DNA from: Variovorax paradoxus
GTDB taxonomy: Bacteria > Pseudomonadota > Gammaproteobacteria > Burkholderiales > Burkholderiaceae_C
NCBI RefSeq assembly: GCF_018614875.1
Contig: NZ_JAGGNW010000030.1
Span: 1-44,622 of the forward strand
Direction of reading: 5' to 3'
Length of the DNA stretch: 44,622 bases
In this document: positions 24,247-30,426 of the stretch, piece after piece
Numbering within the stretch: the first letter of the stretch is position 1
Layout of the letters: each line of letters begins with the position of its first letter
Translations under genes and position numbers: made by a program
Notes under the pieces: model-generated
Database searches by the model: none
Told to the model about the DNA's origin: nothing
The model's input: only the letters and a program-made list of their open reading frames with translations

Positions 24247-24717
24247 ATGCCCACCTGTACAGTCCAGCAGCTCTCGGCCGGCGACGGGCCGCTGATGCAT
24301 GCGCTTCTCGACGTTTTTGCCGCAGCCTTCGACGACGCGGCCAGCTACGGCGCCAGCCGGCCTCGGCCGGCCTACCTTCGGCAACTGCTCGGCAGCAACC
24401 ATTTCATTGCGCTGGTGGCGCGCGAGGGATCGCAAGTCATGGGCGGCCTCGCGGCCTACGAGCTGAAAAAGTTCGAGCAGGAGCGCAGCGAGATCTACAT
24501 CTACGACCTGGCCGTTGCCGCCGCGCACAGGCGCAGGGGCGTTGCGACGGCATTGATCCGCGAACTCCAGCGCATCGGCTCCGAACGCGGGGCCTACGTG
24601 ATCTTCGTCCAGGCGGATCCTCCCGATGCGCCGGCGGTCGCGCTGTACACGAAGCTCGGCGTGCGCGAGGACGTGCTGCATTTCGACATTCCGGTGCGGC
24701 CGGCGCAGGCGTCCTGA
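24247..24717 (+). CDS. GNAT acetyltransferase, AAC(3)-I (aminoglycoside 3-N-acetyltransferase) family
   Basis: 156 residues. The core GLAAYELKKFEQERSEIYIY followed by DLAVAAAHRRRGVATALIRE, GAYVIFVQAD and ALYTKLGVREDVLHFDI is nearly the signature of AAC(3)-I enzymes such as AacC1. These acetylate the 3-amino group of gentamicin-type aminoglycosides with acetyl-CoA. The acetyl-CoA pyrophosphate loop is RRRGVA. Many environmental Comamonadaceae carry chromosomal relatives of unknown natural substrate, so resistance is possible but not shown. No integron, IS or resistance cassette flanks it; it precedes a PaiB fragment. Confidence 0.88.
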   Translation: MPTCTVQQLSAGDGPLMHALLDVFAAAFDDAASYGASRPRPAYLRQLLGSNHFIALVAREGSQVMGGLAAYELKKFEQERSEIYIYDLAVAAAHRRRGVATALIRELQRIGSERGAYVIFVQADPPDAPAVALYTKLGVREDVLHFDIPVRPAQAS

Positions 24718-24743
24718 GGCCACTACTACCGCTTCAGCTGCTT

Positions 24744-25043
24744 GCTTCGGAGCACTCGGTGGTCATGTTCCAAGGCCCGCAGTCGTACATCACGCCTGGC
24801 TGGTATCCGAGCAAGCAGGAGCATGGGCGGGTCGTGCCAACCTGGAACTACGCCGTCGCACATGCGCACGGGGTGGCGCGAGCCATCGACGACGAGATCT
24901 GGCTGCGTGACGTGCTGGTTCGCCTCACGGCGGCACATGAGTCCTCACGGCAATTGCCTTGGAAGCTGACGGACGCGCCGGCCGATTTCATCGACAAGCT
25001 CCTGCGCGCCGTGGCGAGCGCGCCATGTCCAGTCGCGAAGGCG
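24744..25043 (+). pseudogene. PaiB-family FMN-binding protein, internal fragment
   Basis: A forward frame reads SVVMFQGPQSYITPGWYPSK followed by QEHGRVVPTWNYAVAHAHGV, then WLRDVLVRLTAAHESSRQLP and DAPADFIDKLLRAV. This is unmistakably the middle and later part of PaiB-like FMN-binding transcriptional regulators, normally about 205 residues. The N-terminal half is absent: the frame before 24744 runs out of frame through the acetyltransferase gene. The C-terminal end (ELPVARLEGKWKLSQN in relatives) has decayed to PVAKA. Clearly a remnant, probably non-functional. Confidence 0.8.
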
Positions 25044-25082
25044 TTTGACCAACTCACGGCGCCGCACCGCATCAGCCCCGGC

Positions 25083-25877
25083 TCATCGCCTCGCGTTCAG
25101 GCTTTGCTCGCGGAACGCTGCCTCGCCCGCGTCCGACACCTCGACCCACTTCTTGTCGGGCGCTGCCTCCGCGGCGTAGTTGTCGTGCCAGTTCCACCAC
25201 TTGTAGGTCGGCGTCTGGGGATAGCCCTCGGGTGAATCTTCCCAGACCTCCTGCCGGCCCAGCGGCGTGATGTCGAGGTAGTTCCAGGTGTTGCCCATCT
25301 GCTCGTCGCCGCGATTGTTGAGGAAGTAGGTGCGGAACACGCGGTCGCCGTCGCGGTAGAACACGTTCGTGCCGTGCCACTCGTGCACGCCGAAGTCGGC
25401 GTCGAAGCTGTCGGTGAGGGTGAACCACGGCAGCTCCCAGCCCATCCGCGCCTTCAGCCGCGCGATGTCCGCCTGGGGTGCACGCGAGACGAAGACGAGG
25501 GTGGTGTCGCGTGCATTCAGATGGGAGACGTGGGCGACCTGGTCGGCCACCATGGAGCAGCCCCGGCAGGCATGGTCGGGCCAGCCGAACACGCCCGGCT
25601 CGAAGAAGGCGCGATAGACGATCAGCTGGCGCCGGCCGCCGAACAGGTCGCGCAGGCTGGCCTTGCCCGCGGGCCCCTCGAATGCGTAGTCCTTTTCCAC
25701 GGCCATCCACGGCATGCGCCGGCGCTCGGCGGCCAGCGCGTCGCGGGCGCGGGTCTGGGCCTTTTCCTTCACCAGCAGCTGCGCGCGGGCCGCCTCCCAC
25801 GCCTGCGGCGAAACGACCGGTGGGGTGTGCATGGCAGGCTGTCCGCCTTTCTGTCCGTTCTCGATGGAAGTCTTCAT
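25083..25877 (-). CDS. DUF899 family thioredoxin-like protein
   Basis: 264 residues from the ATG at 25877, preceded by a good AGGAG site. The frame is open further upstream to 26018, but without ribosome site or homology. The sequence has the DUF899 landmarks: MPWMAVEKDYAFEGPAG, LRDLFGGRRQLIVYRAFFEP, DHACRGCSMVADQVAHVSHL, WFTLTDSFDADFGVHEWHGT and GNTWNYLDITPLGRQE. Members have a thioredoxin-like fold with a Cys pair (here CRGC) and no settled biochemical function. The gene stands alone between a PaiB fragment and an enolase-superfamily fragment. Confidence 0.88.
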   Translation of the reverse strand: MKTSIENGQKGGQPAMHTPPVVSPQAWEAARAQLLVKEKAQTRARDALAAERRRMPWMAVEKDYAFEGPAGKASLRDLFGGRRQLIVYRAFFEPGVFGWPDHACRGCSMVADQVAHVSHLNARDTTLVFVSRAPQADIARLKARMGWELPWFTLTDSFDADFGVHEWHGTNVFYRDGDRVFRTYFLNNRGDEQMGNTWNYLDITPLGRQEVWEDSPEGYPQTPTYKWWNWHDNYAAEAAPDKKWVEVSDAGEAAFREQSLNARR

Positions 25878-26153
25878 GATTGAAATCTCCTGGTTGGGCG
25901 AATTCGCGCGCGTCGTGGCCGAAGCGCGATTCCATTCGCTGTTTGCTTGCTTGCTCATCGCTCGTTGTCGAGCAGAGAGATAAGTTTGGCGCCGGAAATC
26001 GAAGGTGGGGAGTAACAAGTGTGGCGGGATTGCGATGGAGCAGCTGATTGCAGCTGCGGCGCCGTTCGCGATTGGAGGGCGAGTTCAGTTCCTCGAAGCC
26101 GGCGCGATCTGTCGTGTCCAGGGGTACCAGCCAGACGTTCTGATTGGTGCGGC

Positions 26154-26261
26154 CCCGACGAGATGGCCAAGGCACTGCAGGCCGGCGCGTGCGCTCTCGC
26201 CATGCCCGATGCGATGAAGATCGGCGGCGTGACCGGTTGGCTGCGCGCCGCGGCGCTGGAA
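26154..26261 (+). pseudogene. Enolase-superfamily (mandelate racemase/muconate-lactonising) fragment
   Basis: 36 codons read PDEMAKALQAGACALAMPDA then MKIGGVTGWLRAAALE. This matches the metal-binding C-terminal barrel segment of MR/MLE enzymes (D-x-x-K-x-G-G-V-T-x-W). Nothing before or after it continues the family in any frame I can follow, although the 100 bp upstream may be decayed sequence of the same gene. A remnant. Confidence 0.7.
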
Positions 26262-26301
26262 CGAGGAAGCGGTGTGCGAGTACCTCGTCTAGAAGACAAC
26301 G

Positions 26302-26399
26302 TACCCATATCATGGGTATCCATTGAATCACCCATTTGATGGGTATCTTTACCGATACCCATCATATCGGTAAGCTGCCGGTTACCCACTTCGTTGGTA
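26302..26399. promoter_or_regulatory. Array of four hipBA operators with exact 27-bp spacing
   Basis: Four 17-bp imperfect palindromes of form TACCCAT-N3-ATGGGTA: 26302-26318 (TACCCATATCATGGGTA, perfect), 26329-26345 (CACCCATTTGATGGGTA), 26356-26372 (TACCCATCATATCGGTA) and 26383-26399 (TACCCACTTCGTTGGTA). Their first bases are exactly 27 bp apart. The third also belongs to a wider repeat TACCGAT (26350-26356) / ATCGGTA (26366-26372). The last ends 5 bp before the hipB ATG. HipB proteins bind several such operators to repress hipBA, so these are almost certainly its sites. I cannot pick the -35/-10 boxes with certainty. Confidence 0.85.
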
Positions 26400-26404
26400 T
26401 TTCC

Positions 26405-26710
26405 ATGCAGCAAGTCCTCTCGGTTCCATCGCAGCTCGGCGTGCTCCTCAAGGCGGCCCGCAAGGAAGCAGGCATCTCTCAGGTGAAGCTGGCCGAGCGG
26501 CTCGGCATCAGCCAGAGCCGCATGTCCCACATGGAGCTCAACCCCGGCTCGGTGAGCCTGGAGCAACTGCTGGCGCTCTTCGGCGTGCTGGGCCTCGAGA
26601 TGCTGGTCGGCTCGAAGAATCCGGCGAAGCGCTCGAATGCGCAAGCACCAGATGCCGACCACCCGAGCCCAAGGCATGTCGCCAGCGCGCCGCCCGCTTT
26701 GGAGTGGTGA
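26405..26710 (+). CDS. hipB: HipB antitoxin, XRE helix-turn-helix repressor
   Basis: 101 residues from the ATG at 26405; the frame is open from a TTG at 26336, but that lies inside the operator array. The helix-turn-helix reads LGVLLKAARKEAGISQVKLA then ERLGISQSRMSHMELNPGSV, followed by SLEQLLALFGVLGLEMLVG, the usual HipB dimer strand. The Pro/Ala-rich C-terminal tail (residues 70-101) is probably disordered, as in other HipB. No strong ribosome site precedes the ATG. The stop lies 2 nt before the hipA start. Predicted to bind the four upstream operators and hold HipA inactive. Confidence 0.9.
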   Translation: MQQVLSVPSQLGVLLKAARKEAGISQVKLAERLGISQSRMSHMELNPGSVSLEQLLALFGVLGLEMLVGSKNPAKRSNAQAPDADHPSPRHVASAPPALEW

Positions 26711-26712
26711 GC

Positions 26713-28053
26713 ATGGCGCGTACATCGAACATGCCGGCGCTTTCCATCTGGGCCAACGGCGAGCGCGTCGGCACCTGGCGCATTCCTGCGCGCGGGGCGG
26801 ACGAGTTGCGCTACGACGACGCCTGGGTCGGCTCGCCGACAGGGCGCCCGCTCTCGCTCTCCTTGCCGCTGGTCGGCGGCTTCATCCACAAGGGCCCGAT
26901 CGTCCAGAACTACTTCGAGAACCTGCTGCCCGACAGTCAGCCCATTCGCGAGCGCATCGCGAGCCGCTTCAGGACGCCCACGACGCAACCCTTCGACCTC
27001 CTGCAGGCCATCGGCCGCGATTGCGTGGGCGCCATCCAGTTGCTGGGCGAGGACGACGGCCCGGCGAATGTCGATCGCATCGAGGGCGAGGCGATGAGCG
27101 AGGCCGACGTCGAGAAGCTGCTGCAGCAGACCGTCGACCCCGGCAGGTTCGCTGCGCAATCCGCACCCGAAGACGAGTTGCGCATCGCCCTGGCCGGCGC
27201 CCAGGAGAAGACTGCGCTGCTGTGGCACGAGGGCCAATGGTTCCGCCCGCACGGCTCGACGCCCACTACGCACATCCTGAAGTTGCCGCTGGGCCTGGTT
27301 GGCCACCGCAAAGCCGACTTCAGCACCTCGGTGGAAAACGAGTGGCTTTGCCTGAACATCCTGCAGGAGTACGGCATACCCGTGCCCCGTACGGCCGTCC
27401 TGCGCTTCGGCTCGCAGAAGGTGCTGGCCGTCGAGCGCTTCGATCGCAGGTTGCACTCGTCCGGCAACTGGTGGCTGCGCCTGCCGCAGGAAGACTTCTG
27501 CCAAGCCCTGGGCAAGCCGTCGCACCTGAAGTACGAGGCCGACGGTGGTCCCGGCATGGTCGACCTGGCAGGGGTGCTTCGAAGCTCGGTCGATGCCCAG
27601 CAGGACCTGGCCACGCTCATCACCGTGCAGCTGCTCTTCTGGATGCTCGGCGCGCCCGACGGGCATGCGAAGAACTTCAGCATCGCCTGGTTGCCGATGG
27701 GCCGCTACAGGCTGACACCCGTCTACGACGTGATGTCCATCTGGCCCGTGGAGGGCAACGGGCCGAACCAGTTCTCCAAGCACGAGGCCAAACTGGCCAT
27801 GGCCCTGATCGGCAAGAGCAAGCACTACCAGTTCAAGACCATCCAGCGGCGTCATTTCAATGCCATGGCGCAGAAGTGCCACTACGGGCCGGACGCGGAG
27901 GACCTCATCCAGCGCGTGCTCTCGGCAACGCCGGGCGTGATCGACCGCATCGGGACGCGCCTGCCTGCGCACTTTCCGGCTGCGGTGTCCCACAGGATTC
28001 TCGAAGGCCTTGCGCGTTCCGCCAAGGCGCTGGAGGCGATGCCCGCTTTCTAG
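26713..28053 (+). CDS. hipA: HipA-family Ser/Thr kinase toxin
   Basis: 446 residues. N-terminal HipA-N1 subdomain (RPLSLSLPLVGGFIHKGPIV, NYFENLLPDSQPIRERIASR), then the phosphorylatable loop region LAGAQEKTALLW and HILKLPLG with the ATP-binding Lys. Catalytic block GAPDGHAKNFS (Asp316) and metal-binding Asp339 in PVYDVMS. HipA phosphorylates glutamyl-tRNA synthetase in E. coli and drives persistence; target here unknown. All kinase motifs look intact, so the toxin should be active. Follows hipB directly. Just downstream is decayed sequence. Confidence 0.92.
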   Translation: MARTSNMPALSIWANGERVGTWRIPARGADELRYDDAWVGSPTGRPLSLSLPLVGGFIHKGPIVQNYFENLLPDSQPIRERIASRFRTPTTQPFDLLQAIGRDCVGAIQLLGEDDGPANVDRIEGEAMSEADVEKLLQQTVDPGRFAAQSAPEDELRIALAGAQEKTALLWHEGQWFRPHGSTPTTHILKLPLGLVGHRKADFSTSVENEWLCLNILQEYGIPVPRTAVLRFGSQKVLAVERFDRRLHSSGNWWLRLPQEDFCQALGKPSHLKYEADGGPGMVDLAGVLRSSVDAQQDLATLITVQLLFWMLGAPDGHAKNFSIAWLPMGRYRLTPVYDVMSIWPVEGNGPNQFSKHEAKLAMALIGKSKHYQFKTIQRRHFNAMAQKCHYGPDAEDLIQRVLSATPGVIDRIGTRLPAHFPAAVSHRILEGLARSAKALEAMPAF

Positions 28054-28434
28054 GCGGCCGAACGCTGAGAGCTTGCCGAGCGTCTGCACGATCTCGTCGA
28101 CCAGCCAGCGGTGGGCCGCGCTGTATCGATGACGCAACCTACCGCGGCTAGGCGCCAGCGAGACGTGTTGATGCTGCGGATAAATCACCGCCACAGCAAG
28201 GCCGTCGACCTGTTCATCAAGGTACGCCAGGGCGGAGCCGTTGAAAGTCCAGTTCGACAAGATCGTCACGATCGATTTCAGCCAATCGTTCGAAGCGAGT
28301 GTCGCGCAGGCCGAAGCGATCATCAGATCGGCGCTTTAGGCGCGCCGCATGTTGCCGCTCTCGTCGAGCGAGCCCAATGCCGACTGCTTAAGCCCGAAGA
28401 AATTGCCTGTATCGGTTCTCGTCGTCGGCCGCGC
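28054..28434 (-). pseudogene. Decayed region, possibly a LysR-type regulator C-terminus
   Basis: 381 bp between the convergent hipA and ABC-ATPase genes with no intact gene. Read leftward, 28323 to 28055 gives SNWTFNGSALAYLDEQVDGL, AVAVIYPQHQHVS and RWLVDEIVQTLGKL. These resemble in order the C-terminal end of LysR regulators (DW...YPQHQHVSP...F-DWLVE), but with inserted and altered stretches. If so, it is a degraded remnant. The forward strand has a short frame ending VTIDFSQSFEASVAQAEAII that I cannot place. Low confidence. Confidence 0.3.
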
Positions 28435-29082
28435 TCAACGAAGCGGCAGTTCGATGCAACCAGCGAGCGGAACCCGTGGAACATGTTCGAGGCGCGCGCT
28501 GCTGGCAATGACGATGGCATGCCCCGCGCGGGCGGCCAGCGACTCGACGGCGTTCCACAGGCAGCCGATCGACCGCGCGTCGAGCGCCCCTTCGGGTTCG
28601 TCGAGCAGCACCAGCGGGCGGCCCGAGGCCAGCGCGGCCGCCAGCCAGACCTTGCGCTTCGATCCGGTGGAGAGCATGTACATCGGCTTCTCGATGTGCG
28701 GCGCCAGCGAAAAACCCTCGACCAGCGCCTGCCACGACGCCGGGTCGAAGCCCGCGTCGCCCTCGCTCAGGGTGGCCGTGCATGCACGCGCGGTGACCTG
28801 GTCGAACGCTTCGGTGGCCGGGTCGCAGAAGAAGACGTTGCGCTCGTAGACCCCAGGCTCCGCATCAAGGCGCGCGCCCGCAAGCGTCAGCCTTCCGGAG
28901 GCGGGCAGCGTGCCCGCGATCACGCGCAGCAGGGTCGACTTTCCGGTGCCGGTGTCGCCAAGCAGCAGCGTGACGCCTTCGCCCACCGAAGCGCACCAGC
29001 CGGAAGCCAGCGCGGGCTGGTCGGGATAGGAAAAACTCAGGTCCTGAAGCTGGAGGATGGGGGGCGGCATCGGGGTGTTCAT
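28435..29082 (-). CDS. Small stand-alone ABC ATPase
   Basis: 215 residues from the ATG at 29082. Seen: Walker A GDTGTGKST near residue 43, a divergent signature MLSTGSKRKVWLAAAL, Walker B PLVLLDEPEGALD and a final IVIASSARLEHVPRV in which the H-loop His is not obvious. The compact size and the LSTG(S/M)-type signature resemble CcmA-like or exporter ATPases. No intact permease is adjacent; only the last codons of an unrelated-looking ABC permease survive upstream. It may work with a permease elsewhere, or be an orphan on its way out. Substrate unknown. Confidence 0.8.
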   Translation of the reverse strand: MNTPMPPPILQLQDLSFSYPDQPALASGWCASVGEGVTLLLGDTGTGKSTLLRVIAGTLPASGRLTLAGARLDAEPGVYERNVFFCDPATEAFDQVTARACTATLSEGDAGFDPASWQALVEGFSLAPHIEKPMYMLSTGSKRKVWLAAALASGRPLVLLDEPEGALDARSIGCLWNAVESLAARAGHAIVIASSARLEHVPRVPLAGCIELPLR

Positions 29083-29141
29083 GTGCGGGGAGGTCCTGGC
29101 CGGATTCTGCCTCGACACCCCGCCCTGCACTGCCCTACCGG

Positions 29142-29220
29142 TCAGATCAGGAACTTACGAATGCGCACCGAAGCCAGGTCGACGGCGCTCGCCACGACGA
29201 TCAGCATCGATGTCGCGTTA
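29142..29220 (-). pseudogene. C-terminal remnant of an ABC permease
   Basis: Leftward frame ATSMLIVVASAVDLASVRIR then KFLI and TGA. This is the standard last membrane helix and tail of PhnE/TauC-like permeases (VDL-S-R-R--LI ending). Nothing upstream continues it: the divergent TRAP gene begins within 130 bp. A broken remnant of an operon that may once have included a neighbouring ATPase. Confidence 0.6.
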
Positions 29221-29348
29221 GAACTTTTCACGTAGGCACTCGCGCCGACACCGAAAGATCGGGGTCCGTGGCAGGATGTCCCGCATGGAATCGGTCAGCC
29301 GTGACGATCATCAAGCGCCCGATGTGCTCTAACGCAAGGAGTCGCGAC

Positions 29349-30389
29349 ATGGCGAATACGGACTGCATACGCAAGACCCACTCTTGTGCCTGCGGCATGA
29401 GAAGAACACTCCTGATGCTGGTCGCGACGTGGGGCTTCGCGGCGCTGGCGCCGGCAGCGCATGCCGAGCCTGTCGTGCTGTCGCTGGCGCATGCCGCCAC
29501 GACCACGCACCCGGCCCATCTGGCGGCACTTCAGTTCGCGAAGCGCGTCGAGGAGCGCACCCATGGGCAGGTCCGCACGGAGATTTTTCCCGCGTCCCAG
29601 CTCGGCAGCGAAAACGAACTGCTGCAGAAAGTCAGGCTCGGTGCGGTCGATATGGACGTGACCTCGATGAACTACCTCATCAAGTACGAGAAAACCTTCT
29701 CCGTCATCGTCATGCCGTATCTCTTCGACAGTTATGCGCACGCCCACCGCGTGCTCGACGGCCCGGCAATGAAGTGGCTCGCGCCGCTGGCCGAGAAGCA
29801 GGGCTTCGTCATCCTGTCCAACTGGGAATGGGGGTTCCGCAACATCACCAACAACAAGCGCCCGATCAACGTGCCCGAAGACGTGCGAGGCCTCCGCGTG
29901 CGCGTTCCGCCTGTCGCCGAACTCGAGGCCACCATGCAGGCGCTGGGTGCCCGGGTCAGCAAGGTCGGCTTCAAGGAACTTCCCCAGGCGCTGGCGCAGG
30001 ACCTGGTCGACGGCCAGGAGAACCCGCTCAATGTCATCTACTACAACAAGTTGTACGAGGTGCAGAAGCATCTCGCCCTGACCCGCCATGTGTACTACAA
30101 CACGCTCCACCTCATGAGCGCCAGGAGCTGGGCGAAGCTCACACCGGCGGAGCAAGCGATCATGCGGGAAGAGAGCAAGGCGGCGGGCGACGGCATGCGC
30201 AGGAAGATCATCGCCGAAGAGGAGGAACTGATCGCCAGGATGGTCGCCGCCGGCGTGGAGGTCACCCGCCCCGACCCGGGGCCGTTCCGCGCGGCCACGC
30301 GGGGCGCCCGCGAGGAGATCGGGCGCTTCGCCGGCGACGAGAACGTGCGCACGTTCCTGAAGATGGTCGATGCGGAGCGAAAGCAGTAA
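29349..30389 (+). CDS. TRAP transporter solute-binding protein, DctP family (orphan)
   Basis: 346 residues from the ATG at 29349, chosen for its strong AAGGAG site 7 nt upstream; an ATG at 29397 begins nearer the hydrophobic signal (RRTLLMLVATWGFAALAPAA, cleaved at AHA). The mature part starts VVLSLAHAATTTHPAHLAAL, with EIFPASQLGSENELLQKVRL, the DctP helix WGFRNITNNKRPINVPEDVR and GLRVRVPPV containing the ligand-clamping Arg. GQENPLNVIYYNKLYEVQKH follows. TRAP systems import organic acids with DctQ and DctM, but neither is encoded nearby. The next gene, 37 nt downstream, is a c-di-GMP protein, so this binding protein may serve sensing. Confidence 0.9.
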   Translation: MANTDCIRKTHSCACGMRRTLLMLVATWGFAALAPAAHAEPVVLSLAHAATTTHPAHLAALQFAKRVEERTHGQVRTEIFPASQLGSENELLQKVRLGAVDMDVTSMNYLIKYEKTFSVIVMPYLFDSYAHAHRVLDGPAMKWLAPLAEKQGFVILSNWEWGFRNITNNKRPINVPEDVRGLRVRVPPVAELEATMQALGARVSKVGFKELPQALAQDLVDGQENPLNVIYYNKLYEVQKHLALTRHVYYNTLHLMSARSWAKLTPAEQAIMREESKAAGDGMRRKIIAEEEELIARMVAAGVEVTRPDPGPFRAATRGAREEIGRFAGDENVRTFLKMVDAERKQ

Positions 30390-30426
30390 TGCATCTCGCC
30401 CACCGTGCCTTTGAAGCAGGTCGCAA

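Noticed and set aside
24195..25235. A single long forward frame joining the acetyltransferase region to the PaiB-like sequence
   Set aside because: Only the part after 24744 has homology-like sequence. The part before it is an alternative frame of the AAC(3)-I gene, so it is not a fusion protein.
26336..26404. Longer hipB from a TTG at 26336
   Set aside because: These codons are made of operators O2-O4; no ribosome site, and HipB proteins start near the chosen ATG.
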